A stretch of 64,000 bases of DNA, taken from Hepsetus odoe. Lineage: Eukaryota > Chordata > Actinopteri > Characiformes > Hepsetidae. Positions 25,878-38,160 of this stretch are shown one piece after another. The position numbers were made by a program, and so were the translations under genes. Numbering within the stretch: position 1 is the stretch's first letter; every line of letters starts with the position of its first letter. The notes beneath the pieces were generated by a model. The model was not told the DNA's origin and searched no databases. It saw nothing but the letters and a program-made list of their open reading frames with translations. The stretch lies in the NCBI GenBank assembly GCA_017165825.1, contig CM029386.1, positions 20,634,566-20,698,565 of the forward strand, given 5' to 3'.

Positions 25878-26073
25878 AGCGGCACGAACAAAAGCGGCGC
25901 TCTGACACAAAGAAAAAGCCTCCTCCGGCGCTCCGGCTCACCTTCATGCTCCGGATGGCCTCGAAGCCGTCCAGCACCGAGCGGACCTCCTCGTACACGG
26001 TCTGGTGCGGAAGCAGCAGCTGGTTGAGGATCTGCAGAGACCCGGCCCGGTACCGGATCGACTCCAGCGTCAT
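18054..26073 (-). CDS. mri1: Methylthioribose-1-phosphate isomerase, 6 exons
   Basis: Mri1 converts 5-methylthioribose-1-phosphate to methylthioribulose-1-phosphate in the methionine salvage pathway. The exons are 26073-25942, 22895-22672, 21984-21815, 20300-20124, 19816-19592 and 18187-18054. They have GT-AG junctions, and the phases close to 353 aa (human is about 369). It opens MTLESIRYRAGSLQIL. The catalytic cysteine lies in LTHCNTGS (about C161) and the catalytic aspartate in VGADRVVANGD (about D241). The spacing of 80 matches the family pair. CTETRPYNQGARLTAYE and NPGFDVTPHQLITGGIITE are also family signatures. It ends LTGRLTAL. Nothing is broken. The exon 6 acceptor uses a (TC)n run, and the exon 4 donor runs into (TG)n. 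Intron 1 (3 kb) holds a LINE tail, a SINE and a degenerate short repeat. Confidence 0.96.
18193..18226. repeat. (GA)n serving as mri1 exon 6 polypyrimidine tract
   Basis: On the minus strand this is (TC)n ending TGCAG at the exon 6 acceptor (exon starts 18187), so a microsatellite is the pyrimidine tract. Confidence 0.9.
18695..18858 (+). mobile_element. tRNA-headed SINE, plus, lacking 3' end
   Basis: GGGGCAGCGGTGGCCTAGTG head with a good A box, then GAGGTACCCTTGAGCAAGG and CACTGCTCCCCGGGCGC. The B-box region is partly deleted. It lies in mri1 intron 5. Confidence 0.8.
19380..19582 (-). mobile_element. tRNA-headed SINE, minus
   Basis: It starts GTGAAAGTGAAAGTGACTTG on plus, carries GCAGTGATGGGGACGCTACC and ends near the mri1 exon 5 donor at 19591. 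The SINE head therefore lies within about 10 bp of the intron 5 start. Confidence 0.75.
20458..21010 (-). mobile_element. LINE 3' portion, minus
   Basis: The reverse complement carries the same LINE tail as at 645 and 41055: the TTTATGGACGTGGTGAGAG segment, AAGATGGAGCTGCCAGGC and CAGGAGGTGGAGCTGGAGG. It extends further 5' than the other copies. Many frame breaks show it is decayed. It lies in mri1 intron 3, in the same orientation as the gene. Confidence 0.75.
23407..23563. promoter_or_regulatory. Cluster of CRE/ATF-like octamers
   Basis: Four TGACRTCA octamers lie within 157 bp of mri1 intron 1, at 23407-23414, 23438-23445, 23522-23529 and 23556-23563. A partial TGACATCG follows near 23585. 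They could be an intronic CREB/ATF response element or the remains of a short repeat. Confidence 0.35.
23845..23882 (+). repeat. (GGGA)n tract, G-quadruplex-capable
   Basis: At least five GGG runs are separated by single A, preceded by GGAGGGGGAGGTGG. This fits the simple G3N1-7 quadruplex pattern on the plus strand, the template strand for mri1. Confidence 0.7.
24225..24395 (+). mobile_element. LINE 3' tail, short
   Basis: It encodes MELPGKRRRGRTKRR, FVDVVREDTQGD and RCGDS, the same C-terminal domain as the other tails. Only the last 60 or so codons remain. It lies in mri1 intron 1, antisense to the gene. Confidence 0.8.
24965..25180. repeat. Degenerate short tandem repeat rich in CCCAATG
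   Basis: Imperfect units of roughly 25-35 bp share GGCCCAATGACTAAC- and GGGAAAGATGG-like cores, with CCCAA(T/C)G recurring about six times. Units diverge and indels blur the period. Similar words continue past the SINE at 25189 to about 25560. Confidence 0.5.
25189..25306 (+). mobile_element. tRNA-headed SINE, diverged, plus
   Basis: GGGCAGTG head, GGGTTTAAGTCCTGGACC as a decayed B box, then GGCACCCTTGATCAAGGTGC. It splits the degenerate tandem repeat. Confidence 0.65.
25826..25876. repeat. (CA)n microsatellite
   Basis: A CA run of about 45 bp, some 65 bp downstream of the mri1 exon 1 donor. Confidence 0.95.
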
Positions 26074-26270
26074 GTCCCGCGCGCCCTTCGAGCTCGAAGA
26101 AGAAGAGAAACCCGGAGAAACCCGCAGAGCCCGACACAGAACCGGGGAGAGGGGCGGCGATCTACAGAACCTGCCACAACACACGGAACCACGTGCTCCC
26201 TCCTGCAGGAAACTCGGCCACTCGGCCACGCCCACACCCCGCCGCCCCTCCCCCTTCTCCCTTAGCCCTT
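26074..26270 (-). promoter_or_regulatory. mri1 CpG-rich promoter region
   Basis: GC-rich sequence directly upstream of the mri1 ATG switches abruptly to AT-rich DNA at about 26330. It has CpG-island character and no obvious TATA box. Core elements are not resolved. Confidence 0.5.
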
Positions 26271-27143
26271 CCCCCTCGTGATATCACCTTGGCGGCTCTG
26301 GTTGGCCAGGTAGAGCTCCTTCCACCATTTTCATTTCCCTTTATTCTGTTTTTTTATTGTATTCTTTTTATTTCCATTTATTTTCTTTGATCTAAAAAGA
26401 AAAAAAAGTGTCGAGAAAATTAGCATTATTTTATTATTTTAATCCGTTTTTATTTTTTTCTACTAATGTAGAGATGAATTAGCGTGAAGAAAATGTATTG
26501 AATAAATTAGCATTTTATTTAATGTTATTTTTTCTAGATTTTTTTAATAGGATTACAGAAGTTTACAGATCGATTTAGATTTTTTGTTATTTTTTATTGT
26601 ATTCTATAGTTTAATTTTTATCAATAGGTTTACAGATAGATTAGCATTTTTTTATTATTTCATTCTAGTTATTGGATTTTTTTTCTTGCTATTTAATTGA
26701 AATTCATGTTTTATTCTATATTATTTATTTTTTCCTATTTTATTGACATTTTATTGGATCCTTCCTCTGTTCTGCTGGACTAGTTTTTCTAGTTTCGCAC
26801 CAAAACAGTCTTAATAATTTCAGGGACGCATTTCTTTGAATCTCCTGTATGAAACGTTTGTAACAGAAGTGATTTCCCTCGAGATCAATAAGCTTTTCTG
26901 ATTGAAAGCACACCCTGCGTCTCATTTAGGGCCTTACTCTCTCTTTCAGCCTTTCTGCAGTGTCCCAATTATCAGTGGACAACTCCCGTTCCCTATGTAG
27001 GGCTTCCTATAGTGCACGACTGACTGACAGTGGACAACAGGGCGCTTTTCTTTCTGAGGTTCAAAGAGCGGCGTCTCTTCCTTCCAGGGCTAAAATCTCT
27101 AAAAGCGGTGCAGGGGACTCGGGACAGTAACGGTCCCGGACCG

Positions 27144-27219
27144 GATGGTCGCCCTGAGGTACCCTTGATCAAGGTGCCGCCCCCCTCACTGCACTTCATT
27201 GAGAAATAGTCACTTTCAT
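27144..27219 (+). mobile_element. SINE fragment, plus
   Basis: Only the GCCCTGAGGTACCCTTGATC core and an AGTCACTTTCA 3' scrap remain, with the middle deleted. Confidence 0.6.
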
Positions 27220-27379
27220 CCCAATTTCTATTCTCTTCAGAAATAAACTTGCCTTCCTTGCACACGTTACTGATCTACTCCTTTGTGCTGGCAGAACCCA
27301 GGAGAACCTGGACGTTCCCTTTTAGAACGATCCACCTCCATCAGAGCGAGGCACACTGACCCTGAAACTCATGATGCAG

Positions 27380-27413
<34 letters not shown>
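27380..27413. repeat. (GA)n microsatellite
   Basis: A perfect GA run of about 34 bp in intergenic DNA. Confidence 0.95.
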
Positions 27414-27415
<2 letters not shown>

Positions 27416-29521
27416 AACCCTTTCAACAGCCTAAACACACCATGAACTGCTGACTTCTGCATTTTAATGAGTCATCATTAGTCTTTTGCCCAAAACAGCA
27501 GTTTCATTCTGCAGCAAATCTCAACAACAGCTGTCACCAGACACATAGATCAGTTGCTTTCCAAAAATACACTACATACATAAATACATACATGATTTCA
27601 AAAGAAAAAAAACTGTAAAAATATCCCAAAACGTAGTAAGGTATGAGAGGATTTCTGCGATTGTCCCGTTTCAAGAAGACAGTTATGGTGACTCCTTCTA
27701 AAGCAACCACGAATAAGCATCAGCCGGGACGTTCTCAACGCGAATCGCATTTCGCCACGCTCCTAACTTCCAAACTAAAATGCTTAGTGCTCGGATTTCC
27801 CAACCCGGGACCAAAGGAACCAGAAGCCGGGGCTGGTCCTTCTCGAGTGCGAACATCTCATATGGCTTTAGTTTTATGCTGTGATCTGAGAAGCTGGGGA
27901 GACCCAGCGTTCCTCTTCGGTTCCTTTTCTATCCCTTTTAACACTGCGGCCTGAATGCGATCCCTGCATGAAGAAAAAGTCGTCGGCAAACACTACTCTA
28001 GTTCTCCTGTTTGTGCTCGCTGTCAGAATGGTTCCAAATAACGAACAAATTTAGCAATTTTGTGTCGAAGTATCCCGTTTTCAAAGCTGATCATCATCCC
28101 GGCCCTAGCAGTCACTGAATAATTTATAGCAGCTTAGTTACAGTATAATTAGCTTTAAGATTCATTTAACAGTTCACTTGCATTTTAAAAGGGTTAAAGA
28201 TGCTGGAGCGTTCTGGCCAATAAGAGGACGGGGGGGAGGGAATTTTATACAATAGGGTGAATATTACACACACACAGCTAGCATATCAAACAAAGAATTT
28301 CAACTCTCAAGATTCTACCCATCTGTTCTTCGTCACACACACGGTAAAGTGCCCCCGTTTTGAAGCCCCCTATTCTACATTCATTCTCCCCCTCCACTGA
28401 TCTCTATAACCACCCTGTCAATCAAAGGTCACCAAGGCAACCAGACGGGGGGTTAATCCCCGATTACTATGGGGCTTCAACCCCCTCCCCTTCCCTCACA
28501 CACACACACACTTTAATTTCAACCCCAGGGTGTTCGCATTAGTCCCATATCACACCACTCTGTCCGTGCAAGGTTAGATTATGCTGCTGTGAGCGAGACT
28601 ACTAGAGAGGCAGGATTATCCTTAATCTGCAATTATACACACGACTCTTTATGAGGATTTACACCATTTACACACACACCCTCACACACACACATATGCT
28701 AACAGGCTCCGGACACAAATGGCACAAAGAAAAAGGGGGACGACTGGGCCTGAGAGGAGTGAGAAAAGCTGCGCTAACGGAGCGTGTTCTGCGGGATTGT
28801 AGTGTTGCAAACGTACAGATGTTCTCGCTTTCCGTCGACGGATCGCACATGTGTGTACGAAACCTCGCGGAGAAGATGGGCTGATCTAGAATCGGCTCTG
28901 CAATGGCCGCGCGATAATCTCGCCACAATCAAAAGAAAACCTCGCCTCTGCAATGATGAATACGTAAGAGAAGGAAGAAGCCTCAACATCTGTTATTTTA
29001 GTGCGATGCAGAAACATCTGTAAATGTAAAAACAGCGCTGAAACGTTATTTCTGCGTCTGCCGTCAAAAGCTCACACGAACTGGCAGCTAGTGTTCTCAA
29101 AAAGTAAAACATAGAGACGGTTTTCTAATGACAGCCATGAACTCTGGTCTCATGGCGGGGAATCATCCGCTGTGAGATGCATTGTGACGTCACCATGGAG
29201 TCATCAGTTATGACGCCACAGCCATCCATTATGACATCACAATCCATCATGATGACGTTCCCATTGAAGCAGTCGCTATGACCAGCCATCGTTACACGAC
29301 AACGGAATCATCACAGGGCACTGTGAGGGCGTGTGCACAACTCAGGAGTGTAAAACGGTTGATTAGTGGGAGTGTGTGAAAAAAAAAGTGTGTGTATGAG
29401 AACAACAAGGCAAGACGTGTATGTGATGCTCAAAGTGCTGTTTAGATTTATACATTGTGTGTGTGTGTGTTCATAAGAACAGTTCTTAAGCCCACGGTAC
29501 GATTTCATCTCCCATGAACAT

Positions 29522-30310
29522 TCACACAGATCGCCTTTTCCGGAGGGAGTCCATCTGAAAGAGAGAGAGAGAAAAAAAAATTGTTTGAGTGAAGATCTTT
29601 AGGCTGAAATTCGGAAAAGTGTACGTTCTTTGTGTGTCTGCCGAAAGTCGAGTGCTGATTTGGCACACTTACTTCGGCCTCTACCATTTTAAGCCTGCCC
29701 AGAGCGTCTTTAGCTGCGTCCTGTTGAAAGGGAGAGACAGAGGTGTGACAGACAGCTGGGTTTAGCACATTCGCAGCTGAGATTATCTCAGATGCAGCTG
29801 AGATTAGAGGAGATGTGCTCACTTCTCCAGCATCTAAATGAAAGCTGTCCTGACAGCAGCAGTGCTGGTGTTCCCCCTCCTTCAACTCGGCCAACACCGC
29901 TACGCTGGCCCTTTTCTTACTGTCCACATCTTTAAGGTGCTCCTAGTGTTGAGGGGGTTAGACCTCGGATTGGAAGGACCAGCTTGCCCTGAGGTACCCT
30001 TGAGCAAGGTACCGTCCCCATCACTGCTCCCCAGGTGCTTTCAATGCAGCCCCCTGCTGCACGGTGTGTGTGGGTTAAATGCAGAGGCTGCATTTGGTTG
30101 TGGTTCACTGCGCTGTGCTGTGCTTCACGATGACAAGTTCTCACTCTCACTTTCTTAAAACAACCAGTGCAAAGACTAATAAAAAAAATAAGCCTCTGAA
30201 CATGAAATTAACCGCCGCAGTGTTCAAACTCAGACCAGTGCAATAACAAAAGCAATTTTGGTGTGTAAAGTGTACGAAGAAAGGCTTGTGTTTTTCAAAA
30301 AGATAAAAAA

Positions 30311-30341
<31 letters not shown>

Positions 30342-30831
30342 AAAAAAAAAAACAAAAAGTACTTACTCGGTTTCCTTCGGCGGAAAACTTCTTCACGGAA
30401 TCGGAGAGGCCGTGAGCGAACCTTCTCAACACAGTGTCATACTCTGACAGACAGACAGACAGACACCGAGCCGTTAATCAACACCTTCACCGTCTTTTAG
30501 TTTAAATCTGATTCACACGCTGAACATAAAAACATGAATATTTACACAGAAATGAAACACCGAGCACTTTTTTACATTTCTGTGTTTTAAATCGCTGGAA
30601 AACTGGCAAATACTTGAAGTGTTAACTGAACTTCTCCAACACTTCCAAATCAATATCGACGCAACTAAAATGTCCCTTTTATGAGTGTTATTGTAGTTAA
30701 TGTCAATAATACAGCATGACACATAATAAAGCATTAAAATAAACAACAAACGGACTGTTAAGAGCTGATCTTAGGGATTATTTCTCGAACAGATTCGCTT
30801 TAAAGACGAGATGAGCGTCATCAGATCAGCA

Positions 30832-30862
<31 letters not shown>

Positions 30863-32200
30863 ATTATCACCTGCCAGTGCTGCTGAAGACCCTCTTTCCA
30901 GATAGCTTTTTTGCCAGTGCAGTCTGTGACACACTTCTTTATGCTGATTCATCAGATCCGGTGGTGGATCCCGCCTGTTTTTCTTATATTCTGCTATCTG
31001 CGAAGAAGGGAAAAGATGCAGCCGGTGAAGTTTCATCTATAAAATCTGTTCAGACTCAACACACGGCCATTTAAATTAGAACCTCACTGATACACAAACC
31101 TTCCTCTCGAACCTCTCCTTGTCGTAGTTCAGGAGGCTGAAGCTGTGGAGTTTGTACTGCGGAGGGGAGTGACTGCAAAAAATGACACACTTCTCAAATA
31201 TAAAATACTCGAATATGCGTTAGACATGCACCTATGCATAATCACATCACAGTGTATATATGTCCGTCCCTCCACGCACACGGGTACCTGGGGTGACTGT
31301 TCTTCCCCTGATCGTTTCTGGGTTTGGATTTAGGTGAGGGTGCCTGTGGAGCAGAAACAGATCCAGAATTAAGGCGCTGAAGGATGGGACGTTTTTCAGA
31401 GCTAAGTTGGTGCTGACGCGAGTGTGTACCCTGTCTTTCTCTCTGTGTCTCTCTCTGTCTGGTGTGATGGTGAGGGGGTCCAAGACGATCCACTTTTCCG
31501 TTACCGACTGGAGCTGGACCCCGCTCAACGGCTCCCGAATCCTCACGCGCACCTCCAGCTTACCGCCCGTTGCCTTCCGCCCATCCAGCACCTGCGCACA
31601 AACACAAACTATGGTTTATATTTGGGATTTGGGGGCACTCGCGAGACACGCATCGTATAATCGGAAAAACTTTATGGATCCCAAGGGACACCATATATAA
31701 AAAAAAAAAAAAAAAAAAAGTAAATAAATAAAAACAAAGTGAAAGTGACTACCCTCGTCATTGTGAAACGCGGCACAACACAACGAAATTCAACCTCTGC
31801 CTTTCACCCATACACACGCGTGCAGCAATTGAAAGTGCCCGGGGAGCAGTGACGGGGATGGTACCTTGCTCAAGGTTATCTCAGGACTACTTACTGGTAA
31901 TCTTCCGATCTGGGGCAACTCCCTCACCACTAGGCCACCGCTGCCCCAATAGGAGAATTATACTGGGATTCCCTGAAGAGTTAAACAAGACTACGTGCCA
32001 AAACCTCTTACACTGGAGTGTGTGTGCCCATCTAGCTGTGATCTTCAATGGTAGACGATCATATACACATGCGTGTGTGTGCTAGTGTGTGTGAGAAAGA
32101 TACTCACCTCTATAATCTCTCTGATCTCACATTGATTCTCCAGAGCTTCTAGCTTCAGCTGAGCATTTCCTACCACTTTATCAGTCTTAAAGAGGCCACT

Positions 32201-32241
<41 letters not shown>

Positions 32242-35200
32242 AGAAACACTGATCGACAGAAGAAGAAATGCAGACTTCTGTAACACAAGCATTGCACTGG
32301 ACAATATCAGAATAATAAACCCCAGAGCCTGAACGATAGATGAGTGTGTGTGATGGGGAATCGAGCGCTCACCCTTTGTGTATGATCTCGAACTTGATTC
32401 CTTTAGACTGCACCACACGCTTGAAGCTCCGGTGGGTTCTGCTGATGTTCAGTTTAAACTGCTCCTTAAACTCTGGGGGAGAGAGATTCAGATTTTCAAT
32501 TCAGATTTCCCCTGACATTTTCAGGGTGACAGACTTTTATTTTGAAATTTCTTTCGTTTTTCTTTTTCATCCAACTTGAATCCCTTTAATCTTTAAATTA
32601 AGTCATTCATCACGGAGCTGACAGTAGAAAAAAAACATTATGCCTGCTGTATATTCACAAAAAAATTAAAATAAATAAGAAATCAGAAAATAATGTCATT
32701 CTGCTAAATCAGTCTTAATTCATCCTAAGCAAAGTTGTGGGGTAGTGGAGCCTATCCCGCTCACAGAGGGACACCCTGGACAGGACGTCGCTCGGAGACA
32801 AACACTCAGTCACGCCAAGACGGCAGCTCCGCATTTCTAGTCCATCTTTGGACAGTGGGTACAAACCAGAGCGCTCAAAGGAAACCCACACAGAGGACAC
32901 ACACACACACACACACACAGAGGGGACGTCCCAAACGAACCCAGCACCCTCCACCATTCCTCAAGATTACACTTATTATTGTTTTGGATTTATTATACTT
33001 TTAACTATGCTACACTTCTAAATCCCCGTGTTTTATGTCCTCGGGACTGGATTGCCGTAGCTCTACTGTTTACCGGACGTAGCCGGCGTATTCTGTCCCG
33101 TCCACTGATGGCTTCTTCCCAGATCGTGATCATATCAGCACATCGCTCCCATTCCGCTGTGCTTTTAGAGTAGAGTTCAAACTACTGCTCCTTCACTACT
33201 TCTTAAATGGTCCAGAACGTCCCTCTCTCTCTCTGATCTTCTGACAAGTTGATCGTGGTTGTAAAACTGAAATTAAAGGGTCCACGCTTCACGACTTGGA
33301 ACAGCCTACTACTGCACATCAGATCTGCTCCAGTCATGGGTTTCTCTTTTTCTGAAAGCTGGCAGTTTTTTTGTGTTTTACATACGGATTACTCTATTAA
33401 AAATGACTCAAACATGCATTATGGGTAGCAAACATATGCTGATTTTAATAATCATGGTTTTGGGGTTTCTGTCTTAAGCTGTGAGAGTGGAAGTGTGTGT
33501 ACCTGGGCAGTTGGTGCTCTTCACAGTGCTGGTTTTGTCTCTCTGGGCTTCTTCCTGCAGGTGAAAAGCAATGAAATCATCAGAAGCGAACCCAGCGCGT
33601 GTGTGTGTGTGGGTGTGTGTGTGTGTGCGTGCTCGAGTGTGTAGGTGTGAATTAGCAGTATCCCTCGTAGTACACTTCAATCCACACTGCTTTCAGAATG
33701 GGCCAGCCAATCACAAAAGAGCTCATTAAAATAAATGTCTTAAAGGGACAGTAACAAAACAGCCTCTTTAATTCTATTAAAAAAAAAAAAAAAACCCAAC
33801 AAAACACCCACATGAATGTTTATATTACTGAGCAAGTTCAGGAATTTAAACTCATTTTTAATTGCCCAATCACGTTTGAACAATTTTTAAAAAAAATCAA
33901 CCAGTCTGTGTGTCTGTGCATTACCGCACTGGGGAAGGGGAACTCAAAGCGGACGCTGGCATCTAAATCACTGGTTGAGACCCCTGAAAAACACACACAC
34001 ACACACACACACACACAGGATGTCACGAAAACCCCCAAGAACACTTGGACATCACCTCTCTCCTTCACACACACCTGGAGGAGTTGGCAGGTTGATTCCT
34101 TTCACGACTGTCAGCACCATCTCGCTGGCAGTAAGGTTGGGGAAGACCCTGGAGAGAAAGAGAGGGACTTTCAGAAACATACTATATTCCAGCGACGTGA
34201 AGGTAATTCCACAGATTATAAGCCCAGTGTATCTTCAGAAAGCTGACAGGAGACCAGGGAGAACATCTGGGTAGAAAAAGGTCAAAATCTACCCTTCCGT
34301 CCCTCCATCCCTCCATCCGAGACAAAGTCGATGCGTTCTCAATTTCAGGAGTGTGTTAGAGCCCAACTGTTTTGACCAGACCGTGTTTATGGATATATTC
34401 CAAGCGCTAAAAACTTGAATGCTGATTTAAGCAGATCAGGTGATGAGGGGGGTGTGGCCTAAGAAGATCAACACTCTATTATCAAGGTGTGCAGAATTAT
34501 TAGGACGCTTCTTTTCCTCCTCCGACAAAATGGGCCAAAAAAGAGAACGGCCTCTGAAAAGTCCAACATGGTGAAAGGTCTCTCAGAGGCTGTAGCGCTC
34601 TTGTGCCGTCAGCTGCTGTTGTTCGTTGCAAACAGTCGACAGGGTCGCGAGAAACGTGTTGAGAAAAAAAAACCCAAAAAAAAAGAAGACAAATTTACTT
34701 TCATTCTGTCTCTAATAATGGGGACACGTAAGCGTCCCCTGCGAACCTTCACGCTCACGTTTCCTTTACAACGTTCGGGTTCCAGGGTTTAAACGTTCTG
34801 GGTGGACCAACAGCCCTGGATTTGTTCCAGATTAAAATTAATCCTCAGGATACTCTCCTGCCTAATAACTGGGCGCACAGTGTCTCATGAATACGGGATG
34901 TCCTTTAGTCTAGCAATCTAGAGCAACTAGAAAACTGAAATCACAAGACATTAAAACAATCAAAGAATTAATAAAGATGCCCACTTAGCCGCGGCCTAGT
35001 GGTGAGGGAGTCGCCCCGGATCGGAAGATTGTGGGTTCGATTCCCTCACCAGTAGGTTGCCCTGAGGTACCCTTGAGCAAGGTACCGTCCCCGTCAATGC
35101 TCCCAATAGCTGCACGTGTGTGGGTGAAACGCAGAGATTGAATTTCATTGTGTTGTGCTTCACAATGACGAGGGTAGTCACTTTCACTTTCACACAGCCA

Positions 35201-35373
35201 CGTGCTTCTGGACTTTTACTCCGATTCAAACAGATAATTCAGCGATATTTCACAGAAGTGATGTTCACTTTATTCACTTTGCCCGAAAAACACTGCTGCG
35301 GTATCTGTGGCGGTTACTAGGGTTTGGTTAACCCGTTTTTATGGCGTGTGTTATTAGTTAACAGGGCGTTGCT

Positions 35374-35426
<53 letters not shown>

Positions 35427-37018
35427 GTGAGATTACTTGACACTACTGAAGGTGCGTTCTTCTGTGTGGTACTTTGGTAACGGAAGTCCTTTAGCGTGAG
35501 TTTTCTTCAGCAAGTCAATATTGCCCATACACTCTTCTGCCAGCTTCTCAAACCTGCACAGACACACGTGAAAGCCGACGAGGAACCCAATTTTAGAGCA
35601 AAAATCAAACACACACACTCCACATTTGAGCACAACATCCACCGACATCAGAATCAACGGACAAAACCGTAACGCTGAACGAGCGGCTGTTAATGAGAGT
35701 ATCTGTAGTTCACGTTCATAAAAAACCTCATTTCTAACAATAGTTATAATTAAACAGCACTAAGCGCTATCAGTAACACACACAGATGTCGGTATAGTTT
35801 TAAAACCTCCGGTGCAGAATGAACACCACCGTCCTCACCTTATTGTCTCCGCCACGTTTCCCATCTGCGTGAACTGCTGAGAGTTGCTGAGACATTTCTG
35901 CAAACAGGAAGCAGGTTAAAGGTCTACGCTTCCACGGAGCTCATGCTTATGAAACAGTTTAGAAAGATCGTGAACATTCAGTGTTTCAGAACCGTGTAGT
36001 GACGAACCTCGTGCTGTTGTCTGAGGAGCTCCATCAGCTGGACGTACGGCTGGGCTGAGCGAGGAGAGAGAGGTGAGGAGCGAGAGAGAGCGTAAACCTC
36101 CTCGCTGACCGGGGCCGCGGGCACCTGGAGAGATGGGAGGACGAAAGGATGAAAAATGGATGAAGAAATAAGCGTTCAGACGTGAAATGGAGGGTTCTTT
36201 GCAGGGATGTTAGTCCAATATTCAATTTTAAAGACATTTTTTTTAAAGAAATCTTCGCTTTGTTCCACTGATATGACCACAAACAGAACTTCGGTCTAAG
36301 TGCACGTCTATTACATTACGGTATTGTATGATTACACCAGCTAAATCTACAAGGGGATGCCAAAACTAATGATCAGGTTTTCAGCCACCAGCACCCCGAA
36401 GGCTGACTTGGAAAAAGATCCAAAGAAAGCCATATTTTGAATATCTCTGCAAAAAAGGGATCCAGGAAATCCCTACATTTAGTTTACTCTTTAGTGCTTC
36501 TCAATGAACCAGCGCCCAATTTAAACAGGCTAATCCCGACTTCCTCCGGGAGTTTAACGGCTGGTGGGCAGGATGTGCAGAGATGAACCGCGGAAAAAAA
36601 TCAAAACATTGGACACCTGCCGCACGGAGGAGACATGAATTAACCACAGATGAGCAAGGGACACGGACCAAAATGAACAAAAGGAAGTGGACGTGAAAAC
36701 CTAGGATGCGCGACAGTCTGTCTGAGGAACCGTTCGGTAAACCTGGGCTGAACAACCTGAGAGAGGCTCGGTTTGCTGTGTTTGTAAGCAGTGTTAATGT
36801 CCGTTCATTCTCCCGACTCGTCCAGTCACAGACTCCGGGTCTAACCTTGCTGATGTCCACGGGCAGGCCTCCTTTAGCTGCCGTGATCATGGTGTCGAGA
36901 CCTTTTGCGTTGCGGAGATGTTGAGCGGCTCCCTGGACGTCCTTCATCTGCTTAGAGCGCAGAGCCGCCTTTACAAACTGCTGTCTCCGGTTCTGCAGGA
37001 AATCCAGCTGCTGCTGGG

Positions 37019-37054
<36 letters not shown>

Positions 37055-38121
37055 CAGAAATGAGATTTTCTGTATAGTTAAATAAATTACTGCTGACATA
37101 TTACTTTATTCATCCTCAGCTTTATGATTCAGTCACTGCGTCAGGTCGGTAGTCTCAGACCTGGACACACCTTTTGGTCCGAGTTTAGGAGCGCCGGTGG
37201 AGCCTGAAGGGGTCACTGCAGGCGAGGAGGACTGTGAAGTCCCTGGGGTTCGAGCTTTCAGAGCGCCCGGACGCGCAGCTGTCTAAAAACAGAAACAGGG
37301 AGCCCCGCAAGCTTATCAGACCCATTTTAAAAACTTTATTTAAAGCTAAACTACACATTTAACATCCAGTCTCAGATTAAATGTGAGTGATGGTTTGCGA
37401 GGCAGTTCATATATGCATTTTGATTGGCCGGTTACCACTGCCTCTGGTCCATCCTCTTCGTCTGCATCCGCATCCTGATTGGCCAGTTTTGCAGCCGTTT
37501 CCAGGACGCCCATAAAGTTTTGCTCTCCACCTTCAGAGCCCTGCAGAGGAGGACAGCCTGAAAAAGGGGTAAAAGTGCACATCAGGACATGTACACACAG
37601 ACACACACACTCACAGCGTTACTTAGACACACACAGGGGAGTGTGTTACCTGGTGGCACAGGTAGCTCTGCCAGATTCACAGGTCGTCCAGCCTTGTGAG
37701 CTCTGATGGCATCTTGGTATTGCTGAACACCACACACCAGAAGATATAGAAACATGTCAGTGTAGAAGTCTTTTTAAAAAATTTGATTTAAGGTTTAGCA
37801 ACTAGGCGTTGTTTCCAAAACCTCCCTCATTTATCCAACGGTGAGGTCGGTGTTCACTGTGACGTTACAAAACCGATACATTTACATTTAAATATTTACA
37901 TTTATCTGCAGCAAAGCCCAGGAACACTTCAGTTATTGAAGGTGTTTCAGTCTGGACAGTTTTTATAACCAGGTGTGTGTGTGTGTGTGTTACCTTGAAA
38001 ATTCGCTGGTGCATGCGTGCTTTGCGGTCGTCGCCTTTGCTTTTTGCAGTTTCTGCTGCACTCTTGTAAATGTCCATGCGCTGCTGCAGGGCTTCCCCCA
38101 AGTTACGAGGAGCAGGGAGGG

Positions 38122-38160
<39 letters not shown>

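Larger units (their letters stand above)
26271..29521. other. cc2d1a to mri1 intergenic, includes cc2d1a 3' UTR
   Basis: No coding exon is visible. 26330-26750 is extremely AT-rich. A SINE scrap and a (GA)n run are listed separately. The part nearest 29521 must hold the cc2d1a 3' UTR on the minus strand, but I cannot place its end. A CRE-like pair (TGACGTCA at 29185-29192, TGACATCA at 29232-29239) lies just past the stop. Confidence 0.4.
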
